Shown here: positions 30,626 through 39,265 of the stretch, in pieces
Layout: every line of letters begins with the position of its first letter
Numbering within the stretch: position 1 is the stretch's first letter
Origin: Acidiferrum sp963771295
Lineage (GTDB): Bacteria; Acidobacteriota; Terriglobia; Acidiferrales; UBA7541
Reading direction: 5' to 3'
Assembly: GCA_963771295.1 (NCBI GenBank)
Contig: CAVYTB010000013.1
Location: 868,001-932,000, forward strand
Length of the DNA stretch: 64,000 nucleotides
Made by a program: the position numbers and the translations under genes
The notes under the pieces: generated by a model
Seen by the model: only the letters and a program-made list of their open reading frames with translations
Database searches by the model: none
Told to the model about the DNA's origin: nothing

Positions 30626-32681
30626 GGCCCTCTCGCAGCGTTACCGATGGATTCAAAGCCGGAACAACCGGAGAAGGCCCCTGGCCGGCGGGCACGGCGG
30701 AGAGCGCAATCGCAGCTCGTCGATTCGGCGCGAGAGCCAACAAGGTGCCAAATACCACGATGCAGCCGCCCAGCCAGATCCATTTGACGAGCGGATTCAG
30801 GTACGCGTGCACGACAGGCATGTTGGTGTCGGGATCCTGGCCAGAGTACACGACGTACAGGTCTTCTTTGAGCGACGAATAGATCGAGACCATGGTGCCG
30901 GATTCCTGATTGTCACCCTGGAAGCGGCGCTTTTCGGGATACAGCAGCATCATCTGCTTATTGTTTTTCAGCACTTCGATGATCATGCGCTGCGCGGTGT
31001 AGTTCTTTTCGGCGGTGGCGTCGGCGCTTTGCAGCACGAGAGTGTACGGCCCGATCTGCATGGAATCGCCCATGTTCATGGACTTCAGCACGTCTTTGTT
31101 GAAAGCAGCTCCAGCCAGGCCGACGAAGATCAGCACCATGCCGAAGTGAATGACGTAGCCGCCATAACGACGCGTGTTGCGCATGGCCAGTTCATGCATG
31201 CCCATGACGATGTTCATGCTGCTGCGCGCGGAAATGACCTTGCCGCCGCGATAGAACTCCATGGCGATGGTGGCGGCAACAAAGACGCACAGATAGAGAC
31301 AGATGAGCGACCATGCAGCACGATAACCGAGCAGATAGCAGACTGCGGTTCCCACAACCCCGATGATCAGCGGCCAGCCGAAATTGCGCTTCAAGCTGTC
31401 GGGAGAAGTCTTTCGCCATGCCAGCAACGGGCCAACGCCGGTCAGAAACAGGATGGCAAGGCCGATGGGAATCATAATCTTGTTGAAGAATGGCGCGCCA
31501 ACGCTGATGCGCGAACCGGAAAACCATTCAGAGAAGACCGGAAATAGCGTGCCGGAGAGAACCGCGAGGCAGGCGACGAGGAACAGCAGATTGTTGAACA
31601 GGAAGCTGGACTCGCGCGAGACCAGAGAATCCAGATGATTCTCGCTGGCCAGATAATCGCGATTCTTGATGTAGGCGGCGAAGCACACCACTAGGATAAT
31701 GGCCATAAAGCCGACAAACCACGGACCGATCTGCGAGTTGGCGAAAGCGTGGACCGAGCTGACCACGCCGCTGCGCGTGAGGAATGTGCCAAGAATGCAG
31801 AGCAGGAATGTAGAAAACACCAGCCAAACGTTCCAGACCTTCATCATGCCGCGCTTCTCTTGCATCATGACAGAGTGAAGGAACGCCGTGCCGGTAAGCC
31901 AAGGCAGCAGTGAAGCGTTTTCCACCGGGTCCCATCCCCAGTAGCCACCCCAACCGAGAACCGCGTAAGCCCAATGCGCGCCGAGAAGAATGCCTAGGGA
32001 CTGGAAGCACCAGGCGATCATGGTCCACTTACGCGTAAGGTGAATCCACTTTTCCCCGGGGTAGCGCGCCAGCAAAGCGGCAAGCGCGAAGGCAAACGGA
32101 ATGGTGAAGCCGGTGTAGCCGGAGTACAGGTTTGGCGGATGAATCACCATTTCCGGGTATTGCAGCAAAGGATTCAGGCCGTTGCCGTCCATGCGAACGA
32201 AGGGCGCCAAGACGCCGCTGGCGTTAACCGCGGCCAGAGTCTTGAAGGGGCTTTCGACGAAATTGTTGAGAGTGAGGAAGAAAATCTGCACGCCGGCAAG
32301 AACCACGCCAACGTAGGGCATCAATTCGCCGTTCTTGTTGCGATAGGCGATCAACACCGAAATCACGTAGACGGACAGTAGGCAGCTCCAGAACAGCAAC
32401 GAGCCTTCTTGCCCCGACCACAGCGCGGCGAATTTGTAGAAGCTGGAGAGATCGCGATTGCTGTGCGATACGACGTAGGCTACGGAGAAGTTGTCCGTGA
32501 ACAGCAGGTATTCCAGGCTGAGAGTGCCGAGAAATATCAGCACGCAAGTGGCGATGCCGGCCTGGCGGGTGCTTTTAACCAGGAGAGGATGCCGCGTGAT
32601 AATTGCGGCGATGCCACCTACGAACGCGTAGATGGCACAAACGAACGCGAGCAGAAGAGCAAATGATCCAAATACATCCAT
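30618..32681 (-). CDS. ccmF: heme lyase CcmF
   Basis: A 687-residue polytopic protein (about 15 helices) that transfers heme from CcmE to apocytochrome c. The tryptophan-rich heme motif is WGGYWGWDPVENASLLPWLT (about residues 225-245). Family landmarks include FKFAALWSGQEGSLLFW-type sequence (YKFAALWSGQEGSLLFWSC), PPNLYSGYTGFTIPFAFALA, histidines in GTAFLHSVMMQEKRG, and YVIHFGMVLIFVGLAGAAF. Length is normal. It overlaps ccmH at its end and follows ccmE after 41 bases. Confidence 0.97.
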   Translation of the reverse strand: MDVFGSFALLLAFVCAIYAFVGGIAAIITRHPLLVKSTRQAGIATCVLIFLGTLSLEYLLFTDNFSVAYVVSHSNRDLSSFYKFAALWSGQEGSLLFWSCLLSVYVISVLIAYRNKNGELMPYVGVVLAGVQIFFLTLNNFVESPFKTLAAVNASGVLAPFVRMDGNGLNPLLQYPEMVIHPPNLYSGYTGFTIPFAFALAALLARYPGEKWIHLTRKWTMIAWCFQSLGILLGAHWAYAVLGWGGYWGWDPVENASLLPWLTGTAFLHSVMMQEKRGMMKVWNVWLVFSTFLLCILGTFLTRSGVVSSVHAFANSQIGPWFVGFMAIILVVCFAAYIKNRDYLASENHLDSLVSRESSFLFNNLLFLVACLAVLSGTLFPVFSEWFSGSRISVGAPFFNKIMIPIGLAILFLTGVGPLLAWRKTSPDSLKRNFGWPLIIGVVGTAVCYLLGYRAAWSLICLYLCVFVAATIAMEFYRGGKVISARSSMNIVMGMHELAMRNTRRYGGYVIHFGMVLIFVGLAGAAFNKDVLKSMNMGDSMQIGPYTLVLQSADATAEKNYTAQRMIIEVLKNNKQMMLLYPEKRRFQGDNQESGTMVSIYSSLKEDLYVVYSGQDPDTNMPVVHAYLNPLVKWIWLGGCIVVFGTLLALAPNRRAAIALSAVPAGQGPSPVVPALNPSVTLREGHD

Positions 32682-32722
32682 ACCTTCCGCCTCTCCCCAG
32701 TTAACTTTTTACGCTGGCCACG

Positions 32723-33160
32723 CTACATGCTGCTTTTTTGTGGGTCAGCAGCTGGAACGGCCTTGTCCCCACCTGGTGCTGCTTCATACTTCGATGCGCA
32801 TTTTGCCTGTACGTGCTCGGCAACGAAGCGGCCGTCGTCGCCGGGACGGCCTTCCACCAGAGCTTGAGATTTATCAACGAATGTGTCGGGCAACGGATCG
32901 GTGCCGATGTAGCTTACTGGAAGCTGCTTGCCCTGCTCTTCCAATACAAATTCTACGCGGCCACCGGTGTGGCGAATGCTTCCCGGAGCGACAGTGCCAG
33001 CCAAACGCATGCGGTGCGAGCGCGCCGAACCCTGTAGGGTCTGATACTCAGCAATGGTGTGGTAGTAGGTCTTGCTCTCGCCGTAGCCGAGCCAGGCCAG
33101 GAAGGACAAGGCGATGACGATAACACCGATACCGACTCCGAATTTAGCGCGTTGCTGCAC
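32723..33160 (-). CDS. ccmE: periplasmic heme chaperone CcmE, Cys-type
   Basis: A 145-residue protein: anchor helix GVGIGVIVIALSFLAWLGYG, then the OB-fold (MRLAGTVAPGSIRHTGGRVE, TDPLPDTFVDKSQALVEGRP, GRFVAEHVQAKCASKYEAAP). The covalent heme motif, HxxxY in most bacteria, is here CASKY (CxxxY). Cys-type CcmE is known from archaea and some deltaproteobacteria. Start GTG 33160 has AGAGGTGA 5-12 bases upstream. First gene of the ccm-hem-cta run. The ORF is intact, so the Cys is a real variant unless there is a point error. Confidence 0.93.
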   Translation of the reverse strand: MQQRAKFGVGIGVIVIALSFLAWLGYGESKTYYHTIAEYQTLQGSARSHRMRLAGTVAPGSIRHTGGRVEFVLEEQGKQLPVSYIGTDPLPDTFVDKSQALVEGRPGDDGRFVAEHVQAKCASKYEAAPGGDKAVPAADPQKSSM

Positions 33161-33277
33161 AAATCACCTCTGCCGCGGGACGAGTTCTGGGGCGAAATCC
33201 CATCATACCGAAGAACTTGTGCCGACGGATGGAAGAATGCGTTAGGTCATCACTTTTCTCAGTGACGGCCGTCACAA

Positions 33278-33865
33278 TTAGGCTCCGGAGCCTACACCTT
33301 CCAGCGCGCTGCGAAACGCCGCAATGTCGCTGGCTCCATCGTTCTTCGTGATTTCGAAGGGCTGATCCAAGTGCAACAGCACCGGACAACCCAAGGCCGA
33401 TTCCGTCAACTTCCCTGCCACGGCCTGCAATTCCGTCGAGATCAGCACTACTCGCTTGGGCTTCAGCGAGCGTCGAATCCTTGCGGCAGCCAGCGGAAGG
33501 TGCTCGTCCAAGCGGCGCTCAAGAGCCTCAGCTGTAATGCTGGCTTGCTCTACAGGGCATTCCAGCAAATGCATCAAGAACAGGCCACGCTTCTGGAATT
33601 CACCCAAAAAACTGGCTGGTGGCGTCCCTTTCCAAGGGATCTGAAGGGCATCGAGCAGTTGAGCAGCTTCGCCATCCACAGGTGCAGCCTCGGAGTAGAG
33701 GAAGGAGGAGTCTGAGGCGGAAGGAAAGGCACTCAGTAGCAAAGTTTGGATGTGAACCGGGCGATAGCGGGTGGACCACTCCAGGCGTTGCAAGCGGCGA
33801 GCAAAGTGATCCGGAGAAGCTGGTTGACCGCAGCCGTCGCAAGGCAAAAAGGAGGTGGTACTCAT
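33278..33865 (-). CDS. conserved hypothetical protein with CxxCG zinc-type motif
   Basis: A 195-residue protein starting MSTTSFLPCDGCGQPASPDH. The opening CDGCG and the following FARRLQRLEWSTRYRPVHIQ suggest a small zinc-binding head. The body is helical with 'ALERRLDEHLPLAAARIRRS', then a Rossmann-like strand KPKRVVLISTELQAVAGKLT. That order resembles uracil-DNA-glycosylase-like proteins, but the catalytic motifs are not evident, so no function is given. It lies 117 bases upstream of ccmE on the same strand, probably a separate unit. Confidence 0.65.
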   Translation of the reverse strand: MSTTSFLPCDGCGQPASPDHFARRLQRLEWSTRYRPVHIQTLLLSAFPSASDSSFLYSEAAPVDGEAAQLLDALQIPWKGTPPASFLGEFQKRGLFLMHLLECPVEQASITAEALERRLDEHLPLAAARIRRSLKPKRVVLISTELQAVAGKLTESALGCPVLLHLDQPFEITKNDGASDIAAFRSALEGVGSGA

Positions 33866-34086
33866 GCTATAGAGAAATCGTAGAGCAGAACGGTTTGGGA
33901 GGCAAATCGATCGAGGTACAGGGCGGGGACAGGGGCAGGACAGATGTAAGAGTCGTCAATTAAACAAGTTAAGCCAGGCGGCAGCGCGGCAGGATCAGGA
34001 GCAAAAGAAGGAGCTTGAGAGCGCAACCGCCGGGCGGACAGATAAAACCCTAGCCTTGGAAGAAAGTTGCGCCAGAAACCAAAATT

Positions 34087-34407
34087 TCATTTGGAGGCTG
34101 TAGCGTGAGCAACCAGTTTGGAGCGCAGGCACCACTTCAGCTCCTGGCTCATCTCGGTGACTTCCATCCCAGGCATGACGATGAACTTGCAAGAGAGCAT
34201 TTCGCGGGGCTCGTCGTCGTCGGGAAGCTGGCAGGTGACGCGGCAATACTGGCAATCCTGATTCCAGCAGAAACGGCCGTACGGAATGGTCTCCGGGCTG
34301 ATGAACTGGAAGCACCGAAGCAAGGAGTTGCGCTCTGGCACCTGGAATTTCTTGCCGAGAATGGTGATGTCCACGAGCTTTTCGTACGGACGGAACGGTT
34401 CCGACAT
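34087..34407 (-). CDS. small [2Fe-2S] ferredoxin-like protein
   Basis: A 106-residue protein with the plant-type ferredoxin cysteine spacing: FCWNQDCQYCRVTC (C-x4-C-x2-C) preceded by LLRCFQFISPE and followed by a further Cys in EMLSCKFIVMPGMEV. The fold resembles the N-terminal 2Fe-2S domain of NuoG and formate dehydrogenase subunits. The N-terminus VDITILGKKFQVPERNSLLR is the usual beta-hairpin. Isolated between gaps of 221 and 118 bases; the partner is unknown. It could be a mobile electron carrier. Confidence 0.7.
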   Translation of the reverse strand: MSEPFRPYEKLVDITILGKKFQVPERNSLLRCFQFISPETIPYGRFCWNQDCQYCRVTCQLPDDDEPREMLSCKFIVMPGMEVTEMSQELKWCLRSKLVAHATASK

Positions 34408-34525
34408 GGTGTGGCCTGTCCTTTGGGCGGCTGGTGCTTATTCAGATTAGGTCGAGCAGCAACCAGGAACAATGATTGGATGAACAGAGCGTTGCGAATG
34501 TGCTACGGGGGAGGCCCAGGACCAG

Positions 34526-35506
34526 CTATTTAAGGATGTCGAAGTACTGGCACATCTGGCGGAACTTCTGGTAGCGGGAATCGACTAGCTCTTTCGCAGA
34601 CTGATTCGTCAGGGCCAGGAGTTGGCGCTCAAGAACTTCGCCAAACAGCTTGGCCGCCCCCTCGTGGTCGGCGTGGGCGCCACCATCGGGTTCCGGAATG
34701 ATTTCATCGATGATGCCGAGCTCTTTCAGGTCGTTGGCCATGATCTTCATGGCGATGGCGGCAGTCTCCGACTTGGTAGAGTCGCGCCAGATGATCGAGG
34801 CGCAGCCCTCGGGAGAAATCACCGAGTAGAAGCCATTCTCGAGGATATTGACGCGGTCGCCGATGGCAATGGCCAGCGCGCCGCCGGAACCGCCCTCTCC
34901 TGTGACCGTGACAATGATGGGAACCGGGAGACGCGCCATTTCCAGCAAGTTGCGCGCGATAGCTTCGCCTTGGCCGCGTTCTTCGGCGTCGATGCCAGGA
35001 TAAGCGCCGGGAGTGTCCACGAAAGTGAGCACAGGGCGATTGTATTTAGCGGCAAGCTTCATGATGCGCAGAGCTTTGCGATAGCCTTCGGGCTTGGGCT
35101 GCCCGAAATTGCGGATGACGCGCTGCTTGGTGTCGCGGCCCTTCTGGTGGCCGATGATGGCTACGGGGCGCCCGCGAAACTTGCCCATACCGGCGATGAG
35201 GGCTTTGTCGTCGCCATAGCCGCGATCGCCGTGTAGCTCGACGAAATCGGTGATGAGCAGGTTAATCCAGTCCATCGTATAAGGCCGCTGCGGGTGCCGG
35301 GCGATCTGGGCGCGCTGCCACGGGCCCATATGCGCGTAAAATTCGCGGCGAAGTTCCACCACTTGCAGCTTCAGGCGCTCCAGCTCCGCTTCGCCACCGT
35401 CGGTGCTGGCCAGCCGGCGCAATTCCTCGACGTCCTTCTCCAGGCGGTCAATATCCTTCTGTCGCTCGACCGCGCTCGCGGCCTTCTTTTCTCTAGCTGC
35501 ACACAT
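34526..35506 (-). CDS. accA: acetyl-CoA carboxylase carboxyltransferase subunit alpha
   Basis: A 326-residue enzyme of fatty-acid synthesis. Seen: N-terminal coiled region (DIDRLEKDVEELRRLASTDG), then the crotonase-type core with TMDWINLLITDFVELHGDRG, VAIIGHQKGRDTKQRVIRNF, PVLTFVDTPGAYPGIDAEER, GEGGSGGALAIAIGDRVNIL and YSVISPEGCASIIWRD. ATG 35506 is chosen because it overlaps the dnaE stop by one base (TAATG); a start 33 bases upstream would lie inside dnaE. accA following dnaE is a widespread bacterial arrangement. Confidence 0.97.
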   Translation of the reverse strand: MCAAREKKAASAVERQKDIDRLEKDVEELRRLASTDGGEAELERLKLQVVELRREFYAHMGPWQRAQIARHPQRPYTMDWINLLITDFVELHGDRGYGDDKALIAGMGKFRGRPVAIIGHQKGRDTKQRVIRNFGQPKPEGYRKALRIMKLAAKYNRPVLTFVDTPGAYPGIDAEERGQGEAIARNLLEMARLPVPIIVTVTGEGGSGGALAIAIGDRVNILENGFYSVISPEGCASIIWRDSTKSETAAIAMKIMANDLKELGIIDEIIPEPDGGAHADHEGAAKLFGEVLERQLLALTNQSAKELVDSRYQKFRQMCQYFDILK

Positions 35507-38500
35507 TACGCCACCAACTGGATGGCCTGTTGGCCGCAAATCTGGCGCACGGCCTCGACAAGCTCGGGCTGAACACGAACCCGTTGCTGAGACTGTAGCA
35601 TGGCCACGGTGCCGTCGGGCGAGCGCAGTTCAAAGATGACAACACTGGGGCCGGGCGTTTTGGCGAAGAGCGCTTCCAGCCGCTCCATGGCGTTTTCACT
35701 GAGCGTTCGCAGGTCCAGGCGAACCCGGAATTCGGATGGTGTCGCCGCGCGTTGCGCCATGTCCTGAAGGCGGCGAGCCTCCTGAAGCGAGAGGCGCGTG
35801 CCGGCTTCTTCGATTTGCACCTTCACTTTCAGAAGCAGCGGCATGCCGGGCTTCAAGACATTCTCCAGACGCGCAAAACTCTCGGGGAATGTGAGCAGTT
35901 CCTGCACGCCAGCCATATCCTGCAGGGTGAAGATGGCCCAACGCGCGCCCTTTCGCGAACGCATCGGCCGTGTGCCCACGATCAGGCCCGCGACCATCAG
36001 TTCTTTGCCGTTGCGCTGCCCTTCTATCTGCTCCAGTGAAAGGACACTCATCTCTTTCAGCAGCGAGCCGTACTTTTCCAGTGGATGGCCGGAAACGTAA
36101 AAGCCGAGCATGGCATATTCGCTGGCCAGGCGTTCTTCTTCGCTCCAGGAAGGAGCATCTCGCAACTCGAAGTGCACCTTAGGCTCGGAGCTGCCACCAC
36201 CGAAGAAGAGGCCGTGCTGACCAGACTCCTTCGAGCGAGCGGCGCGCTGCAAGGCATTAATTGCGTCGTCCACCGAGGCAAGCATTTGTTCGCGACCGCC
36301 CAACGAATCGACGGCGCCGGACTTGATGAGGCTTTCGAAGACACGCTTGTTGAGGAAACGAGTCTCGATGCGTTCACAAAAATCGTAGAGGGATTTGAAC
36401 TCGCCGGCGCTTAGTCGAGATTCGCGTATGGCTTTGGCGGTGTTCTCGCCGACATTCTTGATGGCGGCCAGACCGAACCGGATGGCATCGCCAACGGGCG
36501 TGAAGTACAGATCGCTCTCGTTCACGTCGGGTGGCAGGATGGAGATGGCCATGCCACGAGCTTCGTTAATGTACTTCACTGCCTTTTCGGTGTTGCCGGT
36601 TTCCGAAGTGAGCAACGCGGCCATGAATTCCACCGGATAGTGCGTTTTCAGGTAAGCGGTCTGATAAGCCAGCAAGGCGTACGCGCAGGAGTGCGATTTA
36701 TTGAACCCGTAGCCCGCGAATTCTTCCATCAGGTCGAAGATGCGCTCGGCCTTCTTCTCGGGGATTTTATTTTTGGCGCAGCCCGCCAGGAATTTGGCGC
36801 GCTGCGCAGCCATTTCTTCCTTCTTCTTTTTGCCCATGGCGCGGCGAAGAATGTCCGCTTCTCCGAGCGAGAAGCTGGCCAGGCAGTTGGCGATTTGCAT
36901 CACCTGCTCCTGATAAAGGATAACGCCGTAAGTTTCTTCCAGGATGTCTTTGAGTTGCGGCAGCTCGTAGGCGACTTTAGTTTTGCCGTGCTTGCGATTG
37001 ATGAAGTCGTCGATCATGCCGCCCTGAATGGGTCCGGGGCGATAGAGGGCGTTGAGCGCGGTGAGATCTTCGATGCGCGTGGGATGGTAGCGGCGAAGGA
37101 TGTCGCGCATGCCGTGCGACTCAAACTGGAAGATGGCAGTGGTATCGCCGCGAGAAAAGAGTTTGTAGGTGGCTTCGTCGTCCAGCAGAAGATTGTCGAT
37201 CTCGATTTTGACGCCGCGGTTCTTCTCGATCATTTTCACCGTGTCGAACAGCACGGTGAGGGTGGTGAGACCGAGGAAATCCATTTTCAGCAGACCGATG
37301 CGCTCCAGCGCGGTCATGTCGTATTGCGTGGTGATTTCGTCGCGGTTCGTCTTGTAAACGGGAACGAGTTCGGTGAGCGGTTGCGGTGAAATGACCACAC
37401 CGGCCGCATGCGTGGAAGCGTGACGCGACAGGCCTTCCAGCCGCATGGCTACCTTCATCAGATCCTTGAATTTGTCGTCGGCATCGATGGCGGCTTTCAA
37501 CTGCGGCGATTCTTCCAGAGCGTCCTTCAGTTCAATGCCGAGCGTGGTGGGGATAAGCTTCGCCAGGCGGTCCACTTCCCCGTAGGGAATATCCATGGCG
37601 CGGCCGACGTCTTTCACCGCGGCTTTCGCGGCCATGGTACCGAAGGTGATGATCTGCGAAACGTTTTCGCGGCCGTATTTGTGCGTGACGTACTCGATCA
37701 GCTCCCCGCGGCGACGCATGCAGAAGTCGATATCGATGTCGGGCATGGAAACGCGCTCGGGATTCAGAAAGCGTTCGAAGAGCAGGTTGTATTGAAGAGG
37801 ATCCACGTCGGTGATGCGCAGCGCGTAGCTGACCAAACTGCCGGCGGCGGATCCGCGGCCTGGGCCAACCGGAACTTCCTGAGCGCGCGCGTAGTGGATG
37901 AAATCCCAAACGATCAGGAAGTAGCCCTCGTAGTGCATCTTCTTGATCATCTCGATTTCGAAAGAGAGACGAGTTTCGTATTCCGAGAGCGGATGGCGCA
38001 GCGCACCCTGTTTCGCGAGCTTTTCAAGATAAGGAACGCGTTGCGCGAAGCCCGCGCGGGCTACCTGCTCAAAATAACTGCCCGGCGTGTGGCCTTCGGG
38101 AACCTTGAATTCCGGCAAAGCGTTGGGAATGCGATCGATTTTTACGTTGCAGCGAGCAGCGACATCGACAGTGCGGCTCAGTGCGTCGGGCAGTTCACCA
38201 AACACTTTGGCCATTTCCACCGCGCTCTTGAAGTAGAACTGGTCGGTGGCGAACTTCATGCGATGGGTATCGCTCATGGTCTTGCCGGTCTGGATACACA
38301 GCAGGACTTCCTGGGCGTGAGCGTCATCGTGATGCAGATAGTGGCAATCGTTGGTGGCGATCAGCGGAATGCCCGTTTCCTTGGACAGCCGCACCAGGTC
38401 GCGATTGACGCCCTTTTCGATTTCCAGGCCCTGGTCCTGAACTTCCAGAAAGAAATTCCCTTTTCCAAAAACATCGCGGAGCCGGTAGGCGTTTTCGCGC

Positions 38501-39021
38501 GCCTGGTCAAATTTCTCTTCGACGACGGATTCGGTGACCGGCCCGCGGAGGCACGCGGACAGAGCGATTAGGCCTTTGTTGTGTTTTGCGAGGAGGTCGT
38601 AATCGATGCGCGGCTTGTAGTAGAAGCCTTCCAGGAAACCGGCGGAAACCAGCTTGATGAGATTGTGATAGCCCTCGAGATTCTCACAAAGCAGGACCAG
38701 ATGGTTGCTGCCGCGCGCGCCGGGCTCCACTTCGCCTTGATCGCCATTAGGAAGCGTCCGAACCGGAACGGATTTTTCGCCGCGGTCATGGCGGCTGCCC
38801 TTGGCGACATACACTTCGCAGCCGATGATGGGTTTCACATCGCGCTTGCTGGCTTCATAAAAGAAATTGGCGGCAGCGAACAGGTTGCCGTGGTCGGTGA
38901 TGGCCACGGCCGGCATCTTCTGGCGCGAAGCTTCATCCAGCAACTCAGTGGTTTCGCAGGCACCATCGAGAAGACTGAAGTCCGTGTGGACATGCAAGTG
39001 AACAAACTGCGGCTGGCCCAT
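35506..39021 (-). CDS. dnaE: DNA polymerase III subunit alpha
   Basis: A 1171-residue replicative polymerase. The N-terminal PHP domain is HLHVHTDFSLLDGACETTEL. The palm has GRGSAAGSLVSYALRITDVD and catalytic aspartates in MPDIDIDFCMRRRGELIEYV. Then LSRHASTHAAGVVISPQPLT, the finger region YRPGPIQGGMIDDFINRKHG, the HhH region, and an OB-fold and C-terminal domain (KELMVAGLIVGTRPMRSRKG). Length fits DnaE1. ATG 39021 (MGQPQFVHLHVHTDFS) matches the family start; an 84-base upstream extension is unlikely. No ribosome site is present, and a promoter ends 8 bases before this ATG. Confidence 0.97.
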   Translation of the reverse strand: MGQPQFVHLHVHTDFSLLDGACETTELLDEASRQKMPAVAITDHGNLFAAANFFYEASKRDVKPIIGCEVYVAKGSRHDRGEKSVPVRTLPNGDQGEVEPGARGSNHLVLLCENLEGYHNLIKLVSAGFLEGFYYKPRIDYDLLAKHNKGLIALSACLRGPVTESVVEEKFDQARENAYRLRDVFGKGNFFLEVQDQGLEIEKGVNRDLVRLSKETGIPLIATNDCHYLHHDDAHAQEVLLCIQTGKTMSDTHRMKFATDQFYFKSAVEMAKVFGELPDALSRTVDVAARCNVKIDRIPNALPEFKVPEGHTPGSYFEQVARAGFAQRVPYLEKLAKQGALRHPLSEYETRLSFEIEMIKKMHYEGYFLIVWDFIHYARAQEVPVGPGRGSAAGSLVSYALRITDVDPLQYNLLFERFLNPERVSMPDIDIDFCMRRRGELIEYVTHKYGRENVSQIITFGTMAAKAAVKDVGRAMDIPYGEVDRLAKLIPTTLGIELKDALEESPQLKAAIDADDKFKDLMKVAMRLEGLSRHASTHAAGVVISPQPLTELVPVYKTNRDEITTQYDMTALERIGLLKMDFLGLTTLTVLFDTVKMIEKNRGVKIEIDNLLLDDEATYKLFSRGDTTAIFQFESHGMRDILRRYHPTRIEDLTALNALYRPGPIQGGMIDDFINRKHGKTKVAYELPQLKDILEETYGVILYQEQVMQIANCLASFSLGEADILRRAMGKKKKEEMAAQRAKFLAGCAKNKIPEKKAERIFDLMEEFAGYGFNKSHSCAYALLAYQTAYLKTHYPVEFMAALLTSETGNTEKAVKYINEARGMAISILPPDVNESDLYFTPVGDAIRFGLAAIKNVGENTAKAIRESRLSAGEFKSLYDFCERIETRFLNKRVFESLIKSGAVDSLGGREQMLASVDDAINALQRAARSKESGQHGLFFGGGSSEPKVHFELRDAPSWSEEERLASEYAMLGFYVSGHPLEKYGSLLKEMSVLSLEQIEGQRNGKELMVAGLIVGTRPMRSRKGARWAIFTLQDMAGVQELLTFPESFARLENVLKPGMPLLLKVKVQIEEAGTRLSLQEARRLQDMAQRAATPSEFRVRLDLRTLSENAMERLEALFAKTPGPSVVIFELRSPDGTVAMLQSQQRVRVQPELVEAVRQICGQQAIQLVA

Positions 39022-39029
39022 GGAATTTA

Positions 39030-39059
39030 ATTGTAAATCTGCGGAGGCAGAAATGCGAA
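39030..39059 (-). promoter_or_regulatory. candidate dnaE promoter, close to ATG
   Basis: Minus strand TTCGCA (39054-39059), 18-base spacer, TACAAT (39030-39035), then 8 bases to the dnaE ATG. If used, the mRNA would start at or a few bases before the ATG, explaining the missing ribosome site. The -35 matches consensus at only four of six positions. Confidence 0.4.
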
Positions 39060-39265
39060 CCGGATTAACGGGTTTGTGGATAACTTCGGCGACCGCGCGG
39101 ACCAAGAAGGCCGGAGATAAATTGACCTCGCGGTCCTTCGCACAAAAAGCACGCTCACGATGACACGCGCATGTTCAGGCGATGACCAAGACGCGATCGT
39201 GCCGGAACTCGATTCGATCGCGTGGAGATACTGCTCAAATTGTAGCGTCCGCTGACAGCGCGCGG

